Part shown: piece by piece, positions 24,764-38,322 of the stretch
How the letters are laid out: each line of letters begins with the position of its first letter
How positions within the stretch are numbered: the stretch's first letter is position 1
Source of the DNA: Thunnus maccoyii
Lineage: Eukaryota > Chordata > Actinopteri > Scombriformes > Scombridae
Direction of reading: 5' to 3'
Assembly: GCF_910596095.1 (NCBI RefSeq)
Contig: NC_056542.1
Location: forward strand, 28,712,957-28,776,956
Length of the DNA: 64,000 nucleotides
Translations under genes and position numbers: made by a program
Notes under the pieces: generated by a model
The model's input: the letters and a program-made list of their open reading frames with translations, nothing else
What the model was told of the DNA's origin: nothing
Database searches by the model: none

Positions 24764-27700
24764 GTGTGTGTGTGTAATGTCAGATGTCCATGTTAAAAGT
24801 GGCCGATGTGTCAAATAATGACGTAAATGTATGTAGAAGTAATCCCTGTGAGCAAAAGGCACCAGCTTCAGACTGCTCTGAACCCTCAGTTCCCAACGTT
24901 TTTTTCTACTTTCAGCCCAAGCCGACGTCGGCTTGTGACAGATATCTTTATATGGTCATCTGCTCCACTCACAGTGTGCAAGTTCACTGCTCTGCTCCGC
25001 TAACATTATACCGTTTTTTCATTGTTTTGGGGGTAGTCACAACTCCATTACACAGCAGGGCAAAGTAAAATAAGTTGTTTACCTGTTTGAGGTGTGCTGG
25101 TTGTCTGCAGCTCTTCATCAAACATCATCATCACTGTGGCTGTTTCTGTTTGTACTATTCCTCCCTGCATTATTTCTAACTGATCCGCTGAGCAAAGAGC
25201 TCCAAATATCTCCATATGTTGTTGTTGTTTGGACCGCTTTTTCAACTGCTAACAAAGCTCTGCTAATTCAGTGAGGAACACGTTTCACTTCCTGTAAATT
25301 CTTCACAATAAAAGTCTTCCATTATTTAGTCATTTAAAAGCTTTTAATACAAAGCAGTAAAGCAGGAAATGTCGGGTTTGCATCAGCAGTAACTTAAACA
25401 CGGCTCTGATACGGCTGCCCCTCAGCAGGCTTCCAGAAAGCTGCCCAATCAGTACAGAGTGGGCTCATCAGGAGGGGGGCCTTAAAGAGACAGGAGTTAG
25501 ACTTACTGTTAGAGACAGAGGCTGAACTGAGGGGCTGCATAAAGGGCCAGTATAAGATAAATAAGGAGTTTTTTGAACTGTGAATCATGCAAAGCTACTC
25601 TAGTGGAGTACCACAAAAATATATAGCTGAAAATGAGCATAATAGGTCCTCTTTAAACACCAGTTATTGCATTGCATTGTATTGTTTATTACTTGTGGTA
25701 AAGTTTCATACCTGCAAAGAATGATAATGTAATTACGTTATTAGTGTTGACTAATTGCATGTTAATTGTTTGACTCACCTACATGTATGTTTCCTTCCTC
25801 CTCAGTCTGAGAAGAATGCATTCTTTGTAGCAGACCTGGGAGTTATAATGAGGCAGCATGTTCGCTGGCGAACCCACATGGCCCAAATTAGACCCTTCTA
25901 TCCTGTCAGATGCAACAGCAGTCCAGCTGTCATTGAAGTTCTCGCTGCCCTTGGCACTGGATTCATATGCACCAACAAGGTACTTTGCACCATATCTTTC
26001 TTTCACCAACATGTTAGATAACTTTTGACAGTATCCTCCCCTTCTCCACTCACACACCTGAAAACACTTGCACATTTAAAGTTCTATCAAACATTTTGTC
26101 CATAGAAACCCATGCAAGATGGACATGGTATGATGACATGTAGAGTATATTGAAGAAGTAATGCTTTGTCTCTTTGTATTTCAGTTTGAACTTGAGTTGG
26201 TGCAGAGCCACGGTATTCCCTCTGAAGACATCATCTACAGTGGTGTTTGCAAACAGGTCTCCCAGATTAAATACGCTGCTAAGAACGGCATTGACCTCCT
26301 GGTGTGTGATAATGAAGCAGAGCTACGCAAGATTTCTCGCTGCCACCCCAATGCCAAGTAAGTGTTGCTACTACTGCCTGTGATCATGTCACTTTAAAGC
26401 TGCCATTTCAACACTGTCAACATTCAGTCTGGCTTGATAATTTTTTCTTTTTCAACAAACAGGAATCATAGTGTTTTATTTCCTTTTACTTCAGGCTGCT
26501 GCTGCAGGTTTCAACAGAAGCATCTAACCAGGATGACGAGATGAGCATGGCATTTGGCTGTACCCTCAAAGACTGCAGGCATCTGCTGGAGAGTGCTAAG
26601 GAGCTGGGTGTGCAGGTGGTGGGAGTCAGGCAAGTCCTGCAGAAATACACTATGACTGTGTGAAGTAGAGCGAATACTGATCATAGGATTTTATGAAAAA
26701 CTGTCGCAATGCAATGTTTTCACCTAAAGATTTTTACAATAAAACACCTTCTTCCCCCCTCTTTATTATATCCCCTGACTCAACAACAAATTGCAAAAGA
26801 TGCACTTGCGCACACTGACTGTAGTTTACCCCTGGTGACAGCACTGTACATTATATGAAGCTCCCTTAAGTCATCTGCCTTTATTTAGGAGGATATTGAG
26901 GATAGTGTTAACTATGTGGTGGTCTGATCACTGCAGCTCTCTACCTTAGCTCTCGCTTAAACTAATTATTTATTTCAACCTCCAAATTGCTGCGTGGGAA
27001 AATTTTAACCTGTTGTTAATGTGTCAAAGTGCAACCTGTAACAGCCTCTTTGTGTCCCCCCACAGGTCTCTAATTTCCAGCCCTTGTGAGGATGACCACG
27101 TATATGTTCATGCCATCTCTGATGCTCGTTGTGTCTTTGATATGGGAGTGAGTAAAGTTATATATTATGTAGCTAGTTAAACTGTTCAGTTCAGTGACTG
27201 CCATATCCATTGGCTTCTATCTTCACTGTTGTGTTTTGGACACTGGTCCAGAAACACTCTTGCTCTCAGTGCTTTGGCAATAACTGTGTTGGTTATACAT
27301 TTACAAACTTTATCTGCTTTAGGAGGAAATTGGCTTCAATATGAAAATCCTGGACATTGGAGGCGGCTTCAGCGGCTCTGAGACCCAGCTGGAATTGGTC
27401 AGTACACTTTACCATTCAATATTTAAGATTTACTGTGATGAAAAAATGCAACATCATACAACCCAATCATAGTCAGCAAGTCAAAGGTCCTTTTTAAACC
27501 ACTCTGCAAAGCTGACAATGTGATCAAGTAATGTTTTAAATGTGAATGTGAAAGACCTGCCTACTTGACTTTGTTACCATCCTCATCTCTTTTGCAGATC
27601 AATAGTGCAGTTATGTCTATGGTGGACCTATACTTCCCTCCTTCTACTGGAGTTTCCATCATTGCTGAACCTGGTGGCTACTTTGTGTCCTCTGCTTTCA

Positions 27701-29254
27701 CCCTGGCGACCAACATCATCTCCAAGGAGGTGGTGGCACGCGATCGCCAGGACCAGGAACACGGTCAGTGGCATGATATTCATTTTCACAGATAGATAGT
27801 AGACAGTACAGACAGTACACAGTGAGGATTATGACTAAAGTCAACCTAAAAACAGCACCAACAAGAAAACTCCACAAATGTGTGAAAGAATCCATTACAC
27901 TCACACATTTGTTGTTGCTGAACAGATGATCCATCTCCTGATGATGAGCCAGAGTTTCAGTACTTCATGAATGAGGGAGTGTATGGATCGTTTGCCAGCA
28001 AACTTGCTGAAACACTGATTGCTGCTCCATCTGTTCACAAGGTGAGTTGATCTCAAAGGTTCTCTGTGGGTCAAGACGTAGCCACAGATCATTCTTTCAT
28101 TCAACCTTTTTCTATATGGGATGGTCCAATGAGAGTTGACAGTAAAAACTGAAGTGTTTTTATTGTCCTGTTCACACATAACCCATAGTTAACGTACACA
28201 CTACAGTATGACAGCCTACCCAGTCAACACCCATGTGAACTGCACTACCTGCAGTTTGCATAATTACATTCGTTTAGATTGTGTAAAATACAATTAATTT
28301 CAAAAGGTGAAGATTAAAAGTTAGCTAAACCGTTAACCAGTCTACTGGAATAAATGTGACAAGCAGTGGCCTCAACATGAGAGGTGTGCTATTTTGGCTA
28401 CTTTAAAGATGCAGTGTGTAGAATTTAGTGATATCTAGTGGAACAAACTTGGCAGAAATGGACTATAATATTCATAAGTATGCTTTAATTAGTGTATAAT
28501 CACCTGAAAATTAGAATCACTGTGTTTTTGTTACCTTAGAATTAGCCCTTTAAATCTACATAGGGAGCGCTTGCACTGCCATGTTTCTACAGTAGCCCAG
28601 AACGGACAAACCAAACACTGGCTCTAGAGAGGGCCTTAGGTTCTCCTACATGCTTAGAAGAGGAGGGGGAGGGGTATTCAGTTGATTGCAATCTGCAACC
28701 TCACCACTAGATGCCACTAAATCCTACACACTGATCCTTTAAATACAACTCACGTTAGTTCATGAAAAGTATTGTTGTACTACATGTATTAACAGACAAT
28801 CTTTACTTTCTGTGCCAACAGAATACCGCACTAGATGCTCCCATGTTCAGCAGCAGCCTGTGGGGTCCCTCTGGTGATGACCTGGACCAGGTCGTGGAGC
28901 ACTGTCTGTTGCCTGAGCTCAACATTGGAGACTGGCTCATGTTCTCCCATGCAGGGGCCTACAGTCTGGGTCAGCCACTCTGCACCTCCACTGACTCACC
29001 CACACCGCCTGTATACTATGTCATCTCCTCTAGAGACTGGTAAGAAATTCAATGGTGAAATATTTTTAACTTGGACTTGAGAGAAACCCTTATAATGTGC
29101 AATTTTAGTCCTCAACTGTGATTCATTTTCCTCCACCAGGTTTGAGATGCAGGACACTGGTGTCACCCAGGAGGCTACACTGAAGAACTTCTCATTGGTC
29201 CCTTATTTCCTCAATTCCTGCCAAACAGAGGCTGCACTCTCTGTCCCAGCTTAG
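24494..29254 (+). CDS. azin1: Antizyme inhibitor 1, complete
   Basis: This is a catalytically inactive ornithine decarboxylase homologue. It binds antizyme more tightly than ODC does, freeing ODC and raising polyamine synthesis and uptake. The coding exons are 24494-24595, 25806-25979, 26185-26357, 26495-26629, 27066-27147, 27323-27397, 27598-27763, 27926-28041, 28822-29039 and 29140-29254. They total 1,356 nt, or 451 residues (human 448 from memory). The start [15 protein letters not shown] matches AZIN1. The antizyme-binding segment is well kept ([20 protein letters not shown], about 115-134). ODC active-site positions are lost: Lys69 is Arg69, His197 is Leu197, Arg277 is Gly274 and Cys360 is Gly359. 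The Gly-rich DIGGGF is kept. The intron after 26629 begins GC rather than GT. Neighbours atp6v1c1 and klf10 support AZIN1 over AZIN2. Confidence 0.96.
24672..25656. mobile_element. TTAA-flanked MITE in an azin1 intron
   Basis: TTAA at 24672-24675 is followed by AGAGGACCTATTATGC. The exact inverse complement of that 16-mer precedes a second TTAA at 25653-25656. The 985-base element contains a (TA)n/(TG)n run near 24718-24776 and no transposase frame. The TTAA target site suggests a piggyBac-type origin. Confidence 0.75.
28403..28742. mobile_element. TTAA-flanked MITE in an azin1 intron
   Basis: Between TTAA at 28403 and TTAA at 28739, the ends form a roughly 35-base inverted repeat. The left end reads AGATGCAGTGTGTAGAATTT. 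The right end, inverted, reads AGGATCAGTGTGTAGGATTT. Both run on into a matching ctagtgg block. The element is 340 bases, non-coding and non-autonomous. Confidence 0.75.
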
Positions 29255-30354
29255 CAATCATCAGACCAGGACAGGAAGGCTTCTTTCCTCCACTGGTTTC
29301 TGCTGCTAGTTTCCCCTGGTCTACATTCCACTGGGATGAACTGAACCAACAGTGCAGATAGTGCTTGAAATTGCTGGGACCAGCCTGGATTCATCTCGCA
29401 AACCTCAATGTACAGTGTAGTATCTGATTAGACCTGGAACACCCAAGTAGATGTTAAGTAATTAGTATGCAACAAAATGGATGACTCCAAAAAGACAGAT
29501 GCATTCTTCCCTTTGCTATGAAATACAGTTTACACTCATACAGTAGACATATAATGATTTTAAATGATTATATTTGAAAAATGTATTATCTATAGTCTCA
29601 ATTGCTGTTGCCAGTCTTGTAAAGTAAGAAATGTATCCCTGAGTGAAGCAGTGTATTTAAACAGAACTACAGTTCTGATCTTGTAGGATGCTTTGCTACA
29701 AGATGTGTATTTATGATTTTAATTGGTTGTATTGTTTATTTTTTTGTGATGAGAACTTAATTCCATTATTACATTTAAAATCATTTGTCCTTCTCGGTGT
29801 TTTGAAATGGAGGCTTGTATATGAAGGTGCATTTACTCATCTGTGTGATGCTGTAAATAAAACCAGTGTGATCAATGTACAGTGTCTCTATGAAATCCAC
29901 TCCTGGAAAAATCCAGTGTGGTTGGGAAGCTAATGGCTCAGTGTTCACCAGTAAAATGGTGTTTCAGTGTTTTTTTTTACCAAAGTGCAGAGCGCTACCT
30001 TGGCTAGCTCCCAGACTAGTGAAGGACTGGCAGGTAACTGCTACGCCATGATAGCAAAGCAAGTTAATTAGCATGTGCTTCAGATGGAACAAAGAAAGTG
30101 TTGATGGATAACGAATCAGCTGACGTGGAATGGCATCTTTAAAAAACATTTATAATGCAAGAATCAATTTTGCTATTTCTATTGTATTTGTTTAAGGATA
30201 TTTTTCAACATTTATGATTGTGTTGAAAGAATATTACTCCCTAACTGTGCAAGTTGCACAGCATGTATCATATCTTTGAAGTTGTCCTCCAATCTGTGTC
30301 TAAGGCATGATGAATTAACTTGTAGCTGTGCTTGTCAAAATGAACAGTAATAAA
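29255..30354 (+). other. azin1 3' untranslated region, two poly(A) signals
   Basis: AATAAA occurs at 29856-29861 and again at 30349-30354, so short and long 3' ends are possible. No coding exon is seen in this stretch. Confidence 0.6.
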
Positions 30355-30660
30355 CACCTCATTGACCAGACTGAGTCACTGTGACAGTTTTATAATCATA
30401 GCAGACCATAAATGATGTGTACAGTGAAGCCTTGCAGCAGCTGTTCAAACACATCTTAATAATTGATACCTCTTTCTCAAAGATAGTTTCATAACCTGAT
30501 GACTTAATCCAATTCTCATCCTGGATAATGTGATCACAGGCTGAAGTAGATCTGGTTTGATGAGCTAAATCTCTCACAGGGGTCAGATCACCTCTGAACA
30601 AAGTGAGTTATACTAAAGTCTTTGCAGATGCCTGTAAAATACTGAAGCTCTTTCTAGAAC

Positions 30661-30897
30661 AGTGGTGGGAAGTAACCAAGTACATTTACTGAAGTACTTA
30701 AGTACAGTTTTGAGGTACTTTACTGAGTATTTCCATTTTATGCTACTTTATACCTCCACTTCACTACATTTCAGAAGGAAATGTACTTTCTACTCCACTA
30801 CATTTATTTGACAGCTTTAGTCATTTTTCAGATGAAGATTTGACACAATGGATAATATAACAAGCTTTTAAAATACAACACATTGTTAAAGATGAAA
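30661..30897. mobile_element. Dispersed teleost repeat remnant
   Basis: The sequence starts cagtggtgggaagtaacc and continues with alternating aagtac/tacttt blocks. This is a composition I associate with an abundant fish repeat. No opposite terminus is found, and the copy abuts the next element at 30899. Confidence 0.45.
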
Positions 30898-30898
30898 C

Positions 30899-31230
30899 CA
30901 GTGGTTTCCAACCTTTTTGGTTTTTGACGTCTTACAAAAAGCAGTGAGTAGTCGGGGTCACATTTCAGATGTCTGAGTTGTTAACAGCTCCACCAAATAG
31001 TGACTTTTCCCTCTAAACTCCTTACATGGTTTCATTTCAATAAATGTTCAAATGATCCAATGTTTCACCAAAAAAATCAACGATTAGATAAAAAGTCCAG
31101 AAACTGAAAACAGGATTGTGTATCAGAACTTTGTGTTCTCTTCTCTCCTCTCCCATTAATCATCTCATGACCCTTCAGATTTATCTGGTGACCCTTTGGA
31201 GGGGCCTGACCCCTGGGTTTGGAACCACTG
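30899..31230. mobile_element. Non-autonomous hAT element
   Basis: The left end CAGTGGTTTCCAACC and right end GGTTTGGAACCACTG are inverted complements with small changes. Flanking octamers GATGAAAC (30891-30898) and GACTAAAC (31231-31238) match at 6 of 8 positions, fitting an aged 8-bp hAT target duplication. The 332-base element has no transposase. Confidence 0.65.
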
Positions 31231-31798
31231 GACTAAACTAGCTGTATATAAAGTAGTTCAAACTAGCTCCTACTGGAACAGTCTGCCTCACTGACTGGTT
31301 GAGCAGGACACGAAATAAACTCAACTAAAAGAAATCTGGACAAATTCACTGACCAAGAGAAAATAGTGTACATGTGTTCAAGTTTAATAAAGAATTCTGT
31401 TTTCCCTGTAAGAAAATAGCATTGTGCAAAATAATTTTGAAACAAAGATTCTCATGTGGCACAAAAAAAACAATATTCAACATTCTTTGGTCAAAAATCA
31501 CTGAAAGATAAACATACATCTAGCATAATTTGTAAAACTATTGTGAAAATTACTTACAAAATACTATCTACAGTCAATATTTTCATAGTAATTGCTCAGT
31601 TTAAGGCGATACAGTTGTGGGAAATGAAATATAAACTGTCTCATAACTACATTTATATTCAACTTCAACCATTAAATAACAGTAAAAAAAAAAGGCAGCA
31701 CAGACTTTACATGCAACTTAGACTCAGTTGCATAAAGCCTTACATTCAATTTTACAGTTTCACAGTCTTCCTTCTGTCTCTCATTCAGATCCCTTCAG

Positions 31799-33721
<1,923 letters not shown>

Positions 33722-34008
33722 GGTGCAACTGTGGTAAAAGAGCAAAAATAAGCATAAGAAAACACTCTAGACTGTTCTTTGATTTAATTTTGATTATTAT
33801 TTTTCAAAACAGAGCACAAGGTAGTCTTGTGAAGAACTTTAAAGGAGCATGTGAAGTGAGCATGATCAGCTGTTGCTCTTCAGCACTGGGGCCCTTTCAC
33901 CTACTTCTCTTCTTGACAAAAGCACCAACTGTGCTACTACTTACACAAACAGTCACACAACACCTAAGCACCTCTCCCTGACCTGACCTGGCCCAGCATA
34001 GATAAACC

Positions 34009-34009
34009 A

Positions 34010-34052
<43 letters not shown>
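34009..34052. repeat. (CA)n microsatellite
   Basis: About 22 CA units in klf10 intron 1. Confidence 0.95.
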
Positions 34053-34055
<3 letters not shown>

Positions 34056-34331
34056 CAGTTATCATCACACAACTCAATACCCATCAGTGACATGCTGTAT
34101 ATGACTTCGTGACATTATATGACCTAGACAAGCTGGTGATGGAAGACGCTTGACGCACATCATTATGTGTCATTATAAACTAAAAGCCATTATCTAATAG
34201 AACAATATAAATTTGTGTTTTTCCCCATTAACATCAAGCGCTCATATAACTTATATAATTGTGATAATTGACAAGTTTGTCGACATAAAGCACTTGACAT
34301 GACATTGTAGGAATTAAAATGATTTACTTAC

Positions 34332-34470
34332 ATCTATGTGAGTCTGTGAGTAGTGTTCAGGGAACCGGTTTAACTGCTGACTACTCGTCCTTGGAGTCTT
34401 GCGGGACCACTTTAACCCGAAATTGTCTGTTTCTCCTCAGCCTCGCTCCCATTCATCGTTTCAAACGCGG
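34332..34470 (-). other. Probable klf10 non-coding first exon with short upstream frame
   Basis: On the minus strand a donor (AGAT then gtaagt) at 34332 ends a likely leader exon, which joins to the acceptor (ttttaccacag) just before the klf10 start. Within it, an ATG opens a 14-codon frame, MNGSEAEEKQTISG then stop. This could be a short upstream ORF if the transcript starts above about 34457. Confidence 0.4.
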
Positions 34471-34620
34471 TGGGGAAAAGAAGGGCGTGGCTTACCGCGT
34501 CGCCCAATGGCACGCAAAGGTGTGTTAGGCGCCGGCCAATGGGAGAGGGAGTCGGTGCGTGATCGGGGGCTGACGGCACCGTGGAGGCAGCGTGGTACAC
34601 AACAGCATGGGCGTGTGAAA
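34470..34620 (-). promoter_or_regulatory. klf10 promoter region with CCAAT and GC/KLF boxes
   Basis: This GC-rich island has CCAAT at 34504-34508 and 34536-34540 and a GGGCGTGG Sp/KLF-type box at 34483-34490. It sits directly upstream of the proposed leader exon and contrasts with the AT-rich flanks. The KLF-type box would allow family autoregulation, but this is inference. Confidence 0.5.
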
Positions 34621-34709
34621 AACATTCCTATCCTACCCCCCCCCCTCCTCACCCCCTCACCCCCCACCTCCCACCTCCCCAATACACACCATTGCCTTGG
34701 ATGAGTCAC

Positions 34710-36221
34710 TTAACACCCTCTAGACCAGCTGGAGAAGACACACACCTTCTATGACTAATCAGATTTTGGAGTGATGCAGTTGAAAAACAGATGCTGATCA
34801 TCATTTTAGCAAGATGCAATATTAAAGGCTGAATATTAAACTTTTTTTTTCCCTCCCAGTAATTTGAAGGTCAGGGTTAAAAGTATTCAGAGTGCAGTTT
34901 ATTTTCAATTTTGATGTGTCACTGACCAAATAATAATGCATTGACAATTGTAATTGGCAGAATTTGTCTCCAGAAATTTTCTGCATGAACTGGAAGTTTT
35001 GGCTGTAAATGATATTAGATGGAGGTCTGTATGTCTGCTGTAGGTCTAGCTAATGCTGTTCGAGCTTTTAAAAGTTTAAAAGTTTTTTACTGGATGATGG
35101 ATCACATCTGCTTTCATATAAGGCCATTCTTTCAAAAAGATGGAAGTTATATATATCAATAATAGCTTAGTAAACTTCATTTATTTGGCAATTTCACAGA
35201 AGTACTTTAACAATAAATTGAATGCAGACTAATATAAAAAGAAAGAAGAAGAAAAATGTCTCTGAACATGTAGCATAATAGCAATTTAGATATTTTAAGT
35301 GATTTGAAACGATAGATTATATTAGCTTAAAACAGTTAAACTTGTTTTAATGGGAGGACATTTAATGGGACAGACATTTTGCTCTTATAATTTTGAAATG
35401 ATTTAAATATAAATCAAACCTTCTTCATTAATTGGACAATGATTTATCACTCACTTCATATGAGACACACATTTATTTCCTTCTTTTAGAAATTCCTCTG
35501 AAACTCCATTTCTCATTTGTTAAATTGTAAGAATCATTACCTAGCTACATTGTCAAAATTTGTGGAGTTACCTAAGTGACTTCACTTTCTTACCTCTGTA
35601 AATGTTTTCATTATCTTTTTTTTCCCCCAGCTTTTTCAATTAGAAGGCCTCCTGTCCTTTGTGTGAGAAAGAGGTCAGCCAACAGGAGATGGCCTCAGGC
35701 AGCCCCATGGATTAGGTAAGTGTCAGCTGTCTAGACCTTCCTGCACAGCACAGAGATCCAGAACAAAAGGCCGGCTGTAGACACACAATGGAGAAATACA
35801 CACACAGACGCATGGCACTTTGACTGTGTCTGGCACTGTGGGATGTTCCTCAAAAGCATATCCAGGAATGATTTGCCAGAAAAGAACAGAGAAATAATTC
35901 TATATTCATGTATTTTTTTCTTTAAATATTTAATTTTATTGACATCTTTATACACTGATTTTGAAGCATCTACAAAAACTGAAATAGTTGTTTGCAGTTC
36001 TGCTTTGGTTTCTTGAAATGCTTATCAGAATACATAAGTAATTCATCCACTCTTAAACCTGTATCTTATTAGTATTCACAGTGTAGACCTATATCTTAAA
36101 ATATAGAGCAATGTGTCAGAGGGATTTTTTTTTCACTCCAGCAACATCAGTAACGATAAATGAAACAATACTAAATAAATCCTTATGGCACATTGTTGCC
36201 ATCATAATTTTTCTGTATGGA
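34710..36221. other. Intergenic sequence
   Basis: No gene, RNA or convincing repeat was recognised. The sequence is AT-rich. Confidence 0.5.
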
Positions 36222-36229
36222 ATATACAG

Positions 36230-37063
36230 TAGAGCTGCAATGATTAGTCAGTTAATCGATTAGTTTGACAACTATTAAATTAATTGGCAACTATTTTGAT
36301 AATCGATTAATTGGCAAAATTCTCTAGTTCCAGCTTCTCAAATGTGAATATTTTCTGGTTTCTTTAGTCGTCTATGACAGTAAACTGAATAAATTTGGGT
36401 TGTGGACTGTTGGTTGGGACAAAAATAGACATTTGAAGTCAAGTTAAGTCAAGTCAATTTTATTTATATAGCGCCAAATCAAAACAGAAGTTATTTAAGG
36501 GCACTTTTCACATAGGGCAGGTCTAGACTGTACTCTTTAATTTACAGAGACCCAACATTCCCCCAGGAGCAGCACTTGTCGACAGCTGAAAGGAACAACT
36601 CCCCTTTAACAAGAGGAAATCTCAAGCAGAACGGGGCTCTAGATGGGCGGCCATCTGCCTCGACTGGTTGGGTTGCGATAGAAAGAGGGAGAGGGTAGAG
36701 GGGAGAGAGAGACACAGAGAAGCACAGCAACAATAATAATATCAATAACAACAATAATAATAATAGATATATGACTAATAATAATAGTGGTACCAATGGG
36801 CAAATATGACTAATAATAATAGTGGTAGCATTTGACGTCAAGCTGGACCATGGGACAGCAGCAGCCGCAACTGAAGGTCACCTGCGATACAAGAAAGCAC
36901 AAAACATGCATTGATATGAGGTCATCATCTTGGGCTTTTGGAAACAGTGATCAACATTTTTCACCATTTTCTGACATTTTATAGACCAAACAACTAATTG
37001 ATTAATCGAGAAAATAATAGACAGATTAATTAATAATGAAAATAATTGTTAACTGCAGCCCTA
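36230..37063. mobile_element. Non-autonomous hAT element with perfect 8-bp duplication, interrupted
   Basis: The left end TAGAGCTGCAATGA and right end TAACTGCAGCCCTA are imperfect inverted repeats. The octamer ATATACAG is repeated exactly at 36222-36229 and 37064-37071, the target duplication size of hAT transposons. Repeated taatcgatta blocks lie just inside each end. The middle (about 36440-36920) is a separate inserted repeat. Confidence 0.8.
36440..36920. mobile_element. SINE-like or short dispersed repeat nested in the hAT element
   Basis: The insert starts near tcaagtcaattttatttata followed by tagcgccaaatc. It runs through gcaggtctagactgtactct and gggcggccatctgcctcgac, then ends in A-rich AAT repeats. 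These are blocks that I associate with an abundant fish repeat. Host hAT sequence resumes near ggtcatcatcttgggctttt. Exact edges are uncertain. Confidence 0.55.
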
Positions 37064-37071
37064 ATATACAG

Positions 37072-38235
37072 TAGCTCAGCCCAAGAGGACAGCAAATAGT
37101 TCATATTTCAAAATCAGAAATATGTAATTGCTATATTGTGTTACAATATAATGCTCGGAATTCCAAGGAACTTTAGATATGTATGTGTATGTATGTATAG
37201 CTTTTTGTAGCTTCTACAGCAAATCCAGTATGAAATTTGTTCATTTATTCAAATTCATTTGTAGTTAAATTGAGTATATTCTGAGTATATATTGAGTAAA
37301 ATACTTTTAAAAAGTTATCTCATTAGGTTTTGCTGTTTTATGCATGCATTATAAACTCTAATCAAGCTTTGTTCACACTTCTGTAAGTAACATTGTTGTT
37401 GAAATTTACTAATGCTTATTTTTACATTTGCTTTGTTGTATAATGTTACTGCAGCAATGCTGCAATTAACTAATGTTCTTCAATGATTGGGCTCATTACT
37501 CATAAGTGTAATTAATTTTACATTACTTTCTGAAGGGGTATTCGAAACTACCATGTTCTTAGTTTGGGGCCATCTAATGGTGGGGCCTTTTCCAAAGTCA
37601 CCCCAAACCCTCTCTCTACCCACTTCCACTTTGTTTGCATGTGGAGGGTCTGCCATATTAAGTGCCATCCCAAACCAATTAGCAGGGAGTGGAAGAGGGT
37701 TATAAAACTCTCTTACAAGCCTGCATCAATGCTGACTTACTGAGCATGTGCAACGCATATTGTGTTCATCATGGGAGATGCTCCATACAAATATTAAGTT
37801 CTGTGCAACTACCTGTAAAAACATTTACTCAAACTGCTCAAACTAACATAGACATTTAATATTGCCACGCAGATGTTAAAAACTTATAGGTTACATTGTA
37901 TTTAGGATCAAATATACCATTCTCTAGTCTAGAAAATCATAGACGTGTTGATTTGATTGTAAAATGCTATATATTTACAGGGACTGTTGCTGAAACCAAA
38001 CAGCTTATAAATATAAGAATTCAAAACAAGAAGATGTTTACAAAGAAAAGAAATATGACCAAAGAGGCTCTGGAGTAATTTTAGTATTATAATATTAGTA
38101 TTTATTTTTCTCCATGGGCTTAGGCCTACTGTGGAGTGAATGTAATGAGCCTGCCACCTCACTGCCCTCTCTGGGGGGATTGAAGTCTAAGTACATGTTA
38201 TATGTCTACCTATGTTTTAAAGTAGTGTCATTATA
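37072..38235. other. Intergenic sequence
   Basis: Nothing recognisable was found. The sequence is AT-rich with no long coding-like frame. Confidence 0.5.
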
Positions 38236-38249
38236 GCTATCTATATATC

Positions 38250-38316
<67 letters not shown>

Positions 38317-38322
38317 CTCTCT
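38236..38322. repeat. (CTAT)n microsatellite
   Basis: Roughly 18 near-perfect tetranucleotide units, with TA and CT variants at the ends. Confidence 0.93.

Noticed and set aside
38236..38322. Regular repeat that might be mistaken for a CRISPR array
   Set aside because: It is a tetranucleotide microsatellite with no spacers. The genome is animal nuclear DNA.
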